A model generated the notes under the pieces. The model was not told where the DNA came from. It was given only the letters and a program-made list of their open reading frames with translations, and did not search any database. The position numbers and the translations under genes are program-made. From a virus: a DNA stretch of 41,141 nucleotides. The stretch is taken from positions 1 through 41,141 of IMG/VR virus record IMGVR_UViG_3300033980_000483. The stretch is one strand, 5' to 3'. Positions within the stretch are counted from its first letter, which is position 1. Every line of letters begins with the position of its first letter. This document shows positions 22,475 through 31,240 of the stretch, one piece after another.

Positions 22475-22825
22475 TTACACTCCGTCAATATTCCTCCCAT
22501 CAGGAAATAATATTAAATGGGGATAAATATAATCTTCAGAAAACGTTACTACATCCCGATTGTTGACCTTACGCCTTAGAAAAATTCTCTTATTATTAAC
22601 CCAAGTGCCGCTATTAGACGGGCTTCCCTGGATTTCACCATCAAACAATAAATAATAAAAAACATCGTCGTAATATAAAATTAAAGTGCAATGCACCTTA
22701 TCAACAATATCGCTAGGAATTACGACATCACAGATAGGATCGCTACCTATTTTTATGCTGCTATTAGCCTCAAAGCTATATTCTTGTTTAATTCCGTTTG
22801 GTAATAGCAACAATAAAATTAGCAT
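22475..22825 (-). CDS. FHA-domain protein
   Basis: 116 residues that are nearly all one FHA domain: IKIGSDPICDVVIP (24-37, GS in place of GR), VDKVHCTL (41-48, the His of S-x-x-H kept, Ser lost), NSGTWVNNKRI (71-81, the N-G-T/V-N loop) and NNRDVVTF. FHA domains bind phosphothreonine peptides; the altered GR and Ser make phosphopeptide binding uncertain. ATG at 22825 shares one base with the connector gene stop. Rare in a phage structural operon. Confidence 0.8.
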   Translation of the reverse strand: MLILLLLLPNGIKQEYSFEANSSIKIGSDPICDVVIPSDIVDKVHCTLILYYDDVFYYLLFDGEIQGSPSNSGTWVNNKRIFLRRKVNNRDVVTFSEDYIYPHLILFPDGRNIDGV

Positions 22826-23190
22826 TATCCTACTGATAGTCTTTGGGTGGCAGATGAATTAAATAGTATCCCGGTGTAAATATACAACCTTCTCCTAATA
22901 GCGGCTAAATTATTAGCTGGGCGTAATTGATAGCCGTCTTTATCTATTTTTGAAGGGTCTAGGCTAAGTTCTTCAAATTCTGCGAGAATCGCCTGAACCC
23001 TCTCAACTTGAGAGGGGAAAAGATTGATTTGTTCTATTGATGATTGCAGTCTTTGCCGAATGGATTGCCCACTGCTAAATAAATCCGGCATAAGGCGCGA
23101 CTGACCACTACCACCGGAGACAACGGTATTATCTCGCATGGTGATTTCGTACACTTCGTAAAGCAACCCGATTTCGTGATCAGTCAGCAT
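22825..23190 (-). CDS. head-tail connector protein (candidate)
   Basis: 121 residues, helical: MLTDHEIGLLYEVYEITMRD, RQRLQSSIEQINLFPSQVER, VQAILAEFEELSLDP, and a C-terminal NNLAAIRRRLYIYTGI. This size and helical build, one gene beyond the capsid and HHH protein, fits a gp6-like adaptor that docks under the portal. Assignment is from order and composition. Overlaps the FHA gene start by one base. Confidence 0.5.
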   Translation of the reverse strand: MLTDHEIGLLYEVYEITMRDNTVVSGGSGQSRLMPDLFSSGQSIRQRLQSSIEQINLFPSQVERVQAILAEFEELSLDPSKIDKDGYQLRPANNLAAIRRRLYIYTGILFNSSATQRLSVG

Positions 23191-23191
23191 C

Positions 23192-23518
23192 CTACACCTC
23201 GTAACTTAAATTAGTGAATGTGGTCCATTGAACAGCGGGGATTTTGGCGATTAAATCCTCAACACTGGCATAGGGTCTGCCGTCCCTGACCTCCTTAGAT
23301 TGGGCTGTTGTCAATCCCAATTTTTCCGTTAAATCTTTAAGGGATGCGGAATTAATCAAAATCAAGCTTGTGTCCGGTTCTTTGGGCGGGGTGACTGGTC
23401 TAGGTGCGGGTTTAACTTCAGTGGGGTCAGTCGTCCTGTACCCCTGCTGCAAAAAGCTATTTACCTGCATTTCAGGAACCTGTACCCCTTGACCGTCTGG
23501 CGCAAAAAGTATAGGCAT
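23192..23518 (-). CDS. helix-hairpin-helix protein of the head operon (108 aa)
   Basis: The C-terminal half contains a double helix-hairpin-helix reading INSASLKDLTEKLGLTTAQS and GRPYASVEDLIAKIP, the ComEA/phage HHH pattern that binds DNA non-specifically. The N-terminus (MPILFAPDGQGVQVPEMQV) resembles short head proteins that follow capsid genes, joined by a Pro-rich linker. Probably a capsid-operon DNA-binding or head-completion protein. Three bases separate it from the capsid gene. Confidence 0.7.
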   Translation of the reverse strand: MPILFAPDGQGVQVPEMQVNSFLQQGYRTTDPTEVKPAPRPVTPPKEPDTSLILINSASLKDLTEKLGLTTAQSKEVRDGRPYASVEDLIAKIPAVQWTTFTNLSYEV

Positions 23519-23521
23519 AAA

Positions 23522-24841
23522 TTACAGAGATAGGATTAACGCACATTTACGGAAGTCGCTGATTTTAGAACCAGTCAGCATATAGTAAGCGTTTTTCTCG
23601 CTTACTGTTCCGGTGTCGTAGTTGCCCCGGAATACCTGAATGGTCAGGTTTGTGTCGGGGTCGGTAATTGAAGCAGCTACCGCACCACTACCGGGGGATG
23701 GTTCAGCAATCCGACGGGTAGCCATCAATAAGCCTTCACGGTGGTTGACAGTGTTGATTGATGGGATACTAGGCACACTAAACAAGTCAGTACCGGGAAT
23801 GATTTGCGCTGCCAATAGTTTTGCGCCATTGGGGGAGAAAGGTACAACAGTAACGACGGGCGCGGTGGCTGTGGTTTTATCCAGCCTCAAAATCACGCCA
23901 AATGCTTTAGCTACGCCACTTGTACCAATTCTGATGATTTGCCCAACTGCCACGCTAGTAGATAAGGCTGTGGTACAAGTTAGGGTTAAATTAACCGCAC
24001 CGACGGAGGTAGTTGCGGCGTTGTCAGCGTAGGTGAAATCAGTATTAGCGGCAACTGATGCGATCGCTAAAGTTGCCTGTACACCTGCGTTAGTGTCTAA
24101 ATCTGCAACACCAGCTTGGCTAGAAATGACGTTACTTTGTCCAACCAAGAAACCAAACCGGGGTAGGAATGATTGAAAACCATTTTGGATTGCTTGACCA
24201 CCGCCAATGGTTGCAGCCGCAAATCCGGTAATAGCTACGGAATCCTGCAAGAATGCACCAGCCGCAACAGGGGAAATTAACCCAAATCTGTCAGTTTTAG
24301 GAACATTCTCTCTATCAAGAATTACACCCGCGCCAACTAACCCGGCACTATTGAAATTGGTCAATGCACCGGTAGTGGAATCTACACAAGCCGCAACACC
24401 TACCGGAGCGTTAGCACCTAAAGCCACCGTGCCAGTCGTTGCCGTCCAAGTAGTGAATAATGAGTTCATGTACTCATCATTTGGCGTAGCGATCGCATCC
24501 GCCATTTGAGATCCAGTTTCCGCTAAATATTTTTCAATGGTTTGACGTGGATCAATTCCGTAAGTCTGCCAGCCATCAAACCAAAGTTTTTCTAAGGTGA
24601 TAGAACCTGAGAAAAACGCAGCTTCATTAAAAGTACCAGCCGCAGAACGGGGATTTAATTCAGTGGCACGGCGACGCTTGGGACGACGGATTTTAACATC
24701 ATTGCCAACTTCAAAAGCACCGGGTTCGTAGTTAGTGACAGCGACACGGGGGTACATCGCCATCAGGTTTAATTGGGTTAATGCACTTTGGGCAATGCGA
24801 GTTTCTAAAAGTGCATCATTAGCGGTAAAGGTTGGTGGCAT
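23522..24841 (-). CDS. major capsid protein
   Basis: 439 residues. It follows the scaffold gene and shows HK97-fold-like features: an N-arm (MPPTFTANDALLETRIAQSA), a DVKIRRPKRR segment, a long glycine/alanine-rich central domain, and a C-terminal stretch with RGNYDTGTVSEKNAYYMLTG. Includes a Thr/Ala/Val-rich insertion around residues 265-340 that may be a surface Ig-like or beta domain. It forms the icosahedral shell. Call rests on length, order and composition. Confidence 0.8.
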   Translation of the reverse strand: MPPTFTANDALLETRIAQSALTQLNLMAMYPRVAVTNYEPGAFEVGNDVKIRRPKRRRATELNPRSAAGTFNEAAFFSGSITLEKLWFDGWQTYGIDPRQTIEKYLAETGSQMADAIATPNDEYMNSLFTTWTATTGTVALGANAPVGVAACVDSTTGALTNFNSAGLVGAGVILDRENVPKTDRFGLISPVAAGAFLQDSVAITGFAAATIGGGQAIQNGFQSFLPRFGFLVGQSNVISSQAGVADLDTNAGVQATLAIASVAANTDFTYADNAATTSVGAVNLTLTCTTALSTSVAVGQIIRIGTSGVAKAFGVILRLDKTTATAPVVTVVPFSPNGAKLLAAQIIPGTDLFSVPSIPSINTVNHREGLLMATRRIAEPSPGSGAVAASITDPDTNLTIQVFRGNYDTGTVSEKNAYYMLTGSKISDFRKCALILSL

Positions 24842-24868
24842 AAAAATTCCTTTTAAGAATTATTTGAA

Positions 24869-25648
24869 TTAAGCTTTCCCGAACTGCTGTTCGAGTAGTT
24901 GGTTATAAGCTTTCATCGCTTCAGGATCTTTGCTGTAAGTGTCGTAAATTTCCTGAGCAGTCATACCACCAAAGTTATATTGAGAAGTTTGAGGCGCACG
25001 ATTTCCCGGCTGTCCATCTGTTCCAGTGCCACCGCGCGGGACGGCAAAGTGAGCAAAATCTGACTCCAGCATTTTGGGTAGAATATCTTTAAATTCGGCG
25101 TTAATTTGTCCGCCAAATTTATCCTGAGATTTAACGAAAAATTTATCGCCATCTTCGACAATCAAGCCGCGTTTTTCTAGGAGAGTCAGTAAATCCTCTT
25201 CCGTATTTGGACGTACCGTACCAAGCGCTCTCATCTGCCCTAATACATCATTTCTCATGCGAGATTTGCGATCCGCTTCTCTGAGGGCTTGAGCTTCTTT
25301 GTCCCGTTCCTCAAGTTCTCGTTGAAGCTGGTTAAATTTAGCCTCGTATTCCTGTTTAGCTTTAACTAAAGCTGCATCAATTTCAGATTGTTTTTTGGGT
25401 TTTTCCTGTTGTTCCGCTTCGGCTTCTTTCCTGAGTTCGTTTAAAAATTCCAAGGTCGGATTAATCGCCCCAAACCGTTCGTCAAGTTGGCTAGGGATTG
25501 AGGTTGATAACCCTGTTAATGCTTCAGTCAACTTCCCGTTGTCGTACTGGACTTTTTCTAGCTGTTCTGATAGGGGCTTAACAACTTCCGTTATCGTGCC
25601 TTTGACGGCTTCTTGAATAGCTGCAAGGATTTCTGGTTCTAGCGACAT
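24869..25648 (-). CDS. capsid scaffold protein
   Basis: 259 residues, Gln/Glu/Lys-rich with a long coiled coil (about residues 80-130, LRKEAEAEQQEKPKKQSEID and LQRELEERDKEAQALREADR). C-terminus is Gly/Gln-rich and ends with a short helix (KAYNQLLEQQFGKA) of the type that docks onto capsid protein. No protease motif, so scaffold only. 27 bases before the capsid gene. Confidence 0.8.
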   Translation of the reverse strand: MSLEPEILAAIQEAVKGTITEVVKPLSEQLEKVQYDNGKLTEALTGLSTSIPSQLDERFGAINPTLEFLNELRKEAEAEQQEKPKKQSEIDAALVKAKQEYEAKFNQLQRELEERDKEAQALREADRKSRMRNDVLGQMRALGTVRPNTEEDLLTLLEKRGLIVEDGDKFFVKSQDKFGGQINAEFKDILPKMLESDFAHFAVPRGGTGTDGQPGNRAPQTSQYNFGGMTAQEIYDTYSKDPEAMKAYNQLLEQQFGKA

Positions 25649-25674
25649 AAGGTTGAATCAAAATTTTTAATATA

Positions 25675-25689
25675 TTTCCCACTGGGAAA
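25675..25689. promoter_or_regulatory. inverted repeat between divergent scaffold and decoration genes
   Basis: TTTCCC-ACT-GGGAAA lies in the only 64 bases between two divergent genes. It could be an operator or the base of a hairpin; there is no T-run typical of a terminator on the plus side. I found no clear -35/-10 here. Confidence 0.35.
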
Positions 25690-25712
25690 AATAAATTAAA
25701 ATGTAAAAACTT

Positions 25713-26663
25713 ATGGCTTTATCAGATATCAAAGATTTGTTGTCAGCTATTTGGGGGGTAACGAGAGATCGCATCCCTGTATTGTCCAACGGCAAAATCC
25801 CTGTAGAAGTTGGTAGCTTAAATGTCACGGTCGGCAATGCTTCTTTGGAGATCGCTAATGATGTCGGTAATCCTATTCCAATAAGCGATGCAGGCGGTAG
25901 TATTACTGTAGACGGTACATTCTGGCAAGCAACACAACCTGTAAGTGCTAGTAGCCTGCCTTTACCAAGCGGTGCTGCTACTAGTAGTTTACAAACTACC
26001 GCCAATACATCTTTATCTAATATTGACACCAAAACTCCAGTATTAGGGCAGGCTCTAGCTACCGCAAGCGTGCCAGTTGTTTTACCAGCCGCACAAATTA
26101 CCACACTTACCCCACCAACCTCTGTGGGTATCAGTGGTACATTACCAGCATTTACATCTACACCTACTTTTAATATAGGGACTGTTCCAGCAGGACTAGC
26201 TTATGTTGCGTCGAGGCTAGTAACAAGACCTGCTAACGTTACACCGTATACGGCTAATGATGTTTATGGCGGTGTATTTGAGTTAACAAATATTGGTGCT
26301 AGTGGTGGATTTGTATTTATTGAAAGCTTAGATATTATCTTTAATATCACAGCAGTTCCATCAGGCATGAGTAGTTTTACTCTGTACTTATATTCAGTAA
26401 CTCCACCATCAGCTATAGCTGATAACTTAGCATTTTCTATATCTTCAGAAGATAGAGCAAGTATTATGAATCCTAGAGGAATAACCTTATCTGCATTATT
26501 AGCTCAAGGTGGTGGTAGTGTAGTTGCTGAAACAAGAAACTTGAACCAACTTTATAAACTAACAGGTACTTCTCTGTTTGGATATGTGGTTACTAATGGT
26601 GCTTTCACACCTGCTGTAAATAGTGAATCTTTTACCATTCGTGCTAGGAGTTTTGCGCCATGA
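25713..26663 (+). CDS. hypothetical virion surface / fibre-like protein (316 aa)
   Basis: MALSDIKDLLSAIWGVTRDR is a helix, then about 130 residues low in charge and rich in Thr, Ser, Val and Pro, typical of extended or beta-structured virion proteins, then a beta-rich domain (about 160-316) ending in SFTIRARSFAP. The C-terminal part resembles head or tail appendage domains but no family is certain. Opposite in strand to the capsid genes; its stop overlaps the next start (ATGA), so the two are coupled. Confidence 0.6.
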   Translation: MALSDIKDLLSAIWGVTRDRIPVLSNGKIPVEVGSLNVTVGNASLEIANDVGNPIPISDAGGSITVDGTFWQATQPVSASSLPLPSGAATSSLQTTANTSLSNIDTKTPVLGQALATASVPVVLPAAQITTLTPPTSVGISGTLPAFTSTPTFNIGTVPAGLAYVASRLVTRPANVTPYTANDVYGGVFELTNIGASGGFVFIESLDIIFNITAVPSGMSSFTLYLYSVTPPSAIADNLAFSISSEDRASIMNPRGITLSALLAQGGGSVVAETRNLNQLYKLTGTSLFGYVVTNGAFTPAVNSESFTIRARSFAP

Positions 26664-27745
26664 GGACTTCTACTAAGGTTGTGGTATTGGGGAAGAACTC
26701 TTCTTTTCCAAACTACTATTTTCCTCTCGAACCCGTTGCTAATTTTATAGCAGCCCGTAGTTACAATTATGGGAGCGTGACAGACATACTAACAACTCCA
26801 TCAGGTACTTATCCGGGTACTTTTACTTTTGTTGGAGGAGTATTGTTACCTGATGGTAGAGTATTCTGTGTTCCTCATAACTCTCCTACAGCTAGAATAT
26901 ACAATCCAATTACAGATACTTTAACAACTCCATCAGGTACTTATCCGAGTTTTCATGGAGGAGTATTGTTACCTGATGGTAGAGTATTCTGTGTTCCTTT
27001 TAATTCTCCTACAGCTAGAATATACAATCCAATTACAGATACTTTAACAACTCCATCAGGTACTTATACGGGTAGTGGTGGTTTTGTTGGAGGAGTATTG
27101 TTACCTGATGGTAGAGTATTCTGTGTTCCTCATAACTCTCCTACAGCTAGAATATACAATCCAATTACAGATACTTTAACAACTCCATCAGGTACTTATA
27201 CGGGTTTTCATGGAGGAGTATTGTTACCTGATGGTAGAGTATTCTGTGTTCCTTTTAATTCTCCTACAGCTAGAATATACAATCCAATTACAGATACTTT
27301 AACAACTCCATCAGGTACTTATACGGGTAATGGTGGTTTTGTTGGAGGAGTATTGTTACCTGATGGTAGAGTATTCTGTGTTCCTCATAACTCTCCTACA
27401 GCTAGAATATACAATCCAATTACAGATACTTTAACAACTCCACCAGGTACTTATACGGTTACTTTTGGTTTTGCTGGAGGAGTATTGTTACCTGATGGTA
27501 GAGTATTCTGTGTTCCTCATAATTCTCCTACAGCTAGAATATACAATCCAATTACAGATACTTTAACAACTCCATCAGGTACTTATCATTCGGGTGCTGC
27601 TGGTTTTGCTGCAGGAGTATTGTTACCTGATGGTAGAGTATTCTGTGTTCCTTGTAACTCTACTACAGCTAGAATATACGGACTTCCACTTAGCAATAAT
27701 CTTCCTATAGGAAGAACTCACTCTGCTTTTGATAATAAATTCTAA
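26660..27745 (+). CDS. seven-repeat beta-propeller-like (Kelch-like) protein
   Basis: 361 residues made of seven near-identical repeats of about 40 residues, each with GVLLPDGRVFCVP and ARIYNPITDTLTTPSGTY. Seven blades are what a closed Kelch-type propeller needs, and propellers on phage appendages often bind sugars or receptors. Blades 1-4 alternate two versions (PHNSP with a long linker, PFNSP with a short one), indicating duplication of a two-blade unit. No signal peptide. Likely a receptor-binding or host-surface protein; inference. Confidence 0.75.
   Translation: MRTSTKVVVLGKNSSFPNYYFPLEPVANFIAARSYNYGSVTDILTTPSGTYPGTFTFVGGVLLPDGRVFCVPHNSPTARIYNPITDTLTTPSGTYPSFHGGVLLPDGRVFCVPFNSPTARIYNPITDTLTTPSGTYTGSGGFVGGVLLPDGRVFCVPHNSPTARIYNPITDTLTTPSGTYTGFHGGVLLPDGRVFCVPFNSPTARIYNPITDTLTTPSGTYTGNGGFVGGVLLPDGRVFCVPHNSPTARIYNPITDTLTTPPGTYTVTFGFAGGVLLPDGRVFCVPHNSPTARIYNPITDTLTTPSGTYHSGAAGFAAGVLLPDGRVFCVPCNSTTARIYGLPLSNNLPIGRTHSAFDNKF
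26786..27680 (+). repeat. tandem coding repeats, about 105-117 bases each, seven copies
   Basis: The words GTATTGTTACCTGATGGTAG and ACAGCTAGAATATACAATCC recur with almost no silent differences, so copies were made recently or are kept alike by gene conversion. Spacing varies by multiples of three, keeping frame. Expect copy-number variation and assembly trouble here. Confidence 0.9.
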
Positions 27746-27752
27746 AAAAACT

Positions 27753-28187
27753 ATGAACAAACAAACCTGGCTACTTAGTCAAATCAATGAATTTCCTGAA
27801 TTATCTGCTAGGGAATTAACTTCATATTTGAACGATAAGGTATTAGTTAATAATCCAGTTCCTATAGGACAAGTCCCTGTGACAACTACCTTAGAGGAAG
27901 TATCGGATGTAGTTACGGATGATGAAGTTTTAGCTATAGCTGAGAGTCCAATTTACGATAAGATTCTTGACGCAATTAATCAGAATAGACTTGATTGGAT
28001 TGTTGGAAATCTTACTACTTTAAAACGTGGTGGAAAATTAAGTCAAGAAAGTTATGATGCAATTTTAGTATTACTTCAAAGGACTGAATTAGACCCTAAT
28101 TATCAAGCACAAATATTAATAAGCCCTGCTGAATTGGCAGGATATGGAGCTATTTTGGTGAGTGATGTGGAAGAATTAATGGTCTAA
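27753..28187 (+). CDS. hypothetical protein after the propeller gene (144 aa)
   Basis: I choose the ATG at 27753, 5 bases after the propeller stop, over an upstream TTG at 27729. Mostly helical: NKQTWLLSQINEFPELSARE, EEVSDVVTDDEVLAIAESPI, DRLDWIVGNLTTL-like, ending AGYGAILVSDVEEL. No family recognised. Third gene of the plus-strand cassette 25713-28187; perhaps a chaperone or structural partner of the propeller protein. Convergent with portal, 11 bases apart. Confidence 0.65.
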   Translation: MNKQTWLLSQINEFPELSARELTSYLNDKVLVNNPVPIGQVPVTTTLEEVSDVVTDDEVLAIAESPIYDKILDAINQNRLDWIVGNLTTLKRGGKLSQESYDAILVLLQRTELDPNYQAQILISPAELAGYGAILVSDVEELMV

Positions 28188-28198
28188 TAGCGATCGCA

Positions 28199-29683
28199 TC
28201 ACAAATCCGTTGCGTCAATTTCCGCAAGTGCCAATTGAACGGCTTGCGGATCAAGGTCATAACTTCTGGCAGCCCGTTTCACAAAATGCTTTTGCACTTC
28301 CTTTTTAAATATTGGGGACGGAATATTTGCAGTATCAATGAGAGCCATATCCTCTAAAAGTTCCGTCAGCGAAAAGCCCAGAAACTCATCATAGCCTGTA
28401 ATCTCCCAATCAACAATTTCACCGTGGGCGATCGCTGCGGGTTTCAAAACTTGCAAAACAAATTCCTTAACACATTGTCCGTAACGCTCTAACAGGATTT
28501 CTTCTGGCCTTCTATCCTCAGCCTTAGAGACTCCAGAACGGGCAATAATCGCCGCGCCATCAGACGCACTCATGGCTATTTGCTGCAAAACATCATAAAT
28601 ATCTCGCTTAATTTCCGAGCGATACCCGATAGCTGTCTGAATATTTGCGCCGCTACGCTCAAATGACGTTATTGATTGTCCGGTTTTCAGAGTCAGATAA
28701 TACCCGTCTCCCATTTTCCGATTTTGCAGTGGATCATCATCTTCATCGTCCACGCCCGTAATCACGGGCATTGCGTAATTATTTGTGTAAAGCGCGTATT
28801 CCATCGCTGCGGTTTGATTGAAATACGACTTTTGACAATCAAACAATTGCGCCGCCATCCATAGCGATTTAGGTAAAGTCAGAGTAACGATTGGAAATTC
28901 AAATTTACCTCGCACATTGAAAATTGGCTGGTCTTCGATAACAGTTTCAATCGTTATTTCTTTATCAGTTGCCGTGTTAATAAATGGATTTGGCGGTACG
29001 GGTTTATTGTCTTTGGGGATTAATCTGACAATATATTTAGAGGTAAAAACCGCCCCGTCTCTACGGTAAAAAATAGTAAAAATATGCTGTGGAACTGGCG
29101 CACTATCCCACGTTTGCTGCACTAATTGAAACTGGTGTAATTTGCAAAAACTGAACCCGTCCCGTCCGCTTTTCCAATCCCATAAAGCAGTTCTAGGGTG
29201 GAGAATTACATACGGATTTAACTCTCCTGACTCTTTTTGCTGTGCAAGCGAAACCGCCCCAACCGCTGATTTAGTATCTATTTGTGCAATAGCTTTACCA
29301 GTCGTTAACGCCATAAACATACTATTCATCAAGAAAGTATTGAACGATGCCCGCCCGTCGTCGTCACCTTCTAATAATGCGCCATTTTTAAAAAAATCAT
29401 CACTCCAAAACGGGTCATTGCTTCCAGTTGGGACAGCCGGATTTTTAAATAATTCAGAGTTGAACCGGCTCAAAATTGGCGAGATTTTATTGCAGTAAGT
29501 CGCCAGCTTGACCCGCTCCTTCATGATTTCCTCTGGCCTGCCGTCGGGGTTGGGGAGTAACTTCCGTTTCATAACATCGGTTATTGAGTCGCCACCCTCA
29601 ACTACTGCGGTGAGCAATTCCCAATACTCGCAAAATTGGATATGTTCAGGATGACGGCGTTTAAGTGCTTCTAGTGTTGGCAT
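28199..29683 (-). CDS. portal protein (DUF4055-like)
   Basis: 494 residues. NSMFMALTTGKAIAQIDTKS and NPYVILHPRTALWDWKSG match portal proteins of the DUF4055 type, with a C-terminal EDRRPEEILLERYGQCVKEF helix and clip-region sequence. Portals form the twelve-fold ring through which DNA enters and leaves the head. Normal length. A terminator lies 32 bases upstream of its start, so it needs a promoter in the short gap before it, or readthrough. Confidence 0.82.
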   Translation of the reverse strand: MPTLEALKRRHPEHIQFCEYWELLTAVVEGGDSITDVMKRKLLPNPDGRPEEIMKERVKLATYCNKISPILSRFNSELFKNPAVPTGSNDPFWSDDFFKNGALLEGDDDGRASFNTFLMNSMFMALTTGKAIAQIDTKSAVGAVSLAQQKESGELNPYVILHPRTALWDWKSGRDGFSFCKLHQFQLVQQTWDSAPVPQHIFTIFYRRDGAVFTSKYIVRLIPKDNKPVPPNPFINTATDKEITIETVIEDQPIFNVRGKFEFPIVTLTLPKSLWMAAQLFDCQKSYFNQTAAMEYALYTNNYAMPVITGVDDEDDDPLQNRKMGDGYYLTLKTGQSITSFERSGANIQTAIGYRSEIKRDIYDVLQQIAMSASDGAAIIARSGVSKAEDRRPEEILLERYGQCVKEFVLQVLKPAAIAHGEIVDWEITGYDEFLGFSLTELLEDMALIDTANIPSPIFKKEVQKHFVKRAARSYDLDPQAVQLALAEIDATDL

Positions 29684-29714
29684 AGTTTTTTATTTGAGAT
29701 TTCCCCAATAAAAA

Positions 29715-29738
29715 AACCACCCCCGCGCAGAGGTGGTT
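29715..29738 (-). terminator. rho-independent terminator after the replication operon
   Basis: On the minus strand AACCACC pairs with GGTGGTT (plus 29732-29738 and 29715-29721), loop of 10, followed by TTTTTTA. It ends the transcript of the genes at 29807-35691 and insulates the portal gene. Confidence 0.85.
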
Positions 29739-29766
29739 AGGAGTGATTGGGGTGTAATCTGGGTTT

Positions 29767-29796
29767 CGGTATATCAGTTCTTCTATAGATATACCG
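29767..29796. promoter_or_regulatory. inverted repeat between replication operon and terminator
   Basis: CGGTATATC (29767-29775) and GATATACCG (29788-29796) form a perfect 9-bp stem, with GGGT/ACCC pairing outside it. No T-run, so it is not a terminator. It could be an operator or RNA-processing site in the transcript tail. Confidence 0.5.
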
Positions 29797-29806
29797 ATAA
29801 TATACC

Positions 29807-31174
29807 CTATGCGGCTAATTCTGCAACTAATTCAAGATTGGAGGCTTGCCACATATCGGTTAGTCCCTCAGAGTCCTGGACGTTCAACCATTCGTTATTA
29901 ACGTCTAATACCGTGAATTGTTGATTTGTGATTACGTGGCGGACAATATCACCACGCTGGAATACTGGTTTTACTTCAGAAAGGGACGTAGATCGAGGAG
30001 ACTTTTTTACTTCCTCATCTTCCTCACCTGTTGATTCACTGTCAATCTCTACTAAAGCCTCACGAACTGACTCCACAAAATGTCCTGGCAACCAATCTAA
30101 ATCCGAACTATCGCCAGTCTCTTCAATGTACTTGGCGCACATTACGGGCATTTGTTCCAATAGGTATTTGTGGGTTTTGGACTTAGAACTTACTTGCAAT
30201 CCTAACTCCCGCATGGTTTCAAGATTGAGAGGGAGTTCTTTGATTTTCACCCAATCCAACTTATCAACACGGGCGATTCTGTCTAGTTTTCTGAGAAATT
30301 CTGAGACAATTTCTTGATTGTTTGTAGCCTCTAAAAATGCCGCGTTTTGGCGCGGATCTTCCTCTGATTCTTCGGGTTGAGCGCTAGTTTCTTCCATGTG
30401 CTTTACCAATTCCACTAATGGTAATTCACCGCGTAGTTTTAACAACTCTTCAGTTATTTTTTGATTGGCGATAGTTAACTCTACAATGGTCTTTTTGTAG
30501 CCTTCAATTAAATTGCTGCTAGAAGTTTCTTGGTTTATGTCCAACCGCTTTAGTTCAAGATCCGCCAATTCCTTCCGAGCGTCAAAAGATTCTTGATTGG
30601 CGATCGCTAAACTGTCGCGGACACCTTTCAATTCTTCAGAAACTCGTAAACTGGCCGCAGTTAAATCGGTGATTTTTTGTAGTGCCTCATTACGCTCTTT
30701 GGTTAAATCGTCAATCTGATCTTGAGATTCATTTAATTTTTCTTGAGGTAAAAAGTCTCCGGTGATTGTACTGAAAATTGTTTCAGCCCACGAAAATAAA
30801 CTATCCTTTCCTACCCCCGCTTCTTTCATCTCAACAACACATTCCCCAATCTGCTCAACAATCCTATTCGCACAGGTAGAGACGCGGTGCTTTTGGGTTT
30901 CCAGTTCCGCTAATTTAGCTTTGAGTTGTTCGATTTCGCTGTCAAACGGTGTTGTGATATTGAATGTCATTTGTTTGCCCTCTTGTGGTAAAGTTTGTGT
31001 TTGTTCCCATTCAGTCCAGGCGATTTCGTAAGCTGCAATACTGGCGAAATCGTCCGGGTCTGGTGGTTCGTTCGTGTCTTCAAAGAAGATTGTTAGTTGC
31101 CCGTCGGTTTCTTTTTGAAAATCCGTGTGTCCGAAATGGGCAGGATTCCAGGGGATTAGATCGTCATCATCCAT
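29807..31174 (-). CDS. large coiled-coil protein with SH3-like C-terminus (455 aa)
   Basis: The start at 31174 has AGGAG 9 bases upstream. Residues about 70-250 form a long coiled coil (SEIEQLKAKLAELETQKH, DQIDDLTKERNEALQKI). The C-terminal 55 residues (FQRGDIVRHVITNQQFTVLD, then WQASNLELV) look like a small SH3/KOW-type beta barrel. A possible DNA- or protein-organising role near replication genes; no family known. Last gene of the operon. Confidence 0.65.
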   Translation of the reverse strand: MDDDDLIPWNPAHFGHTDFQKETDGQLTIFFEDTNEPPDPDDFASIAAYEIAWTEWEQTQTLPQEGKQMTFNITTPFDSEIEQLKAKLAELETQKHRVSTCANRIVEQIGECVVEMKEAGVGKDSLFSWAETIFSTITGDFLPQEKLNESQDQIDDLTKERNEALQKITDLTAASLRVSEELKGVRDSLAIANQESFDARKELADLELKRLDINQETSSSNLIEGYKKTIVELTIANQKITEELLKLRGELPLVELVKHMEETSAQPEESEEDPRQNAAFLEATNNQEIVSEFLRKLDRIARVDKLDWVKIKELPLNLETMRELGLQVSSKSKTHKYLLEQMPVMCAKYIEETGDSSDLDWLPGHFVESVREALVEIDSESTGEEDEEVKKSPRSTSLSEVKPVFQRGDIVRHVITNQQFTVLDVNNEWLNVQDSEGLTDMWQASNLELVAELAA

Positions 31175-31240
31175 TGAATTTAACTCCTAATTTGGCGCGG
31201 ATGTAGCGAGATTAGTAATGTATCCATGATTAATCGCCTC

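Noticed and set aside
26786-27680. Repeats that could be mistaken for a CRISPR array
   Set aside because: The units are in frame, 100 bases or more, without distinct spacers, and encode a repeated protein domain.
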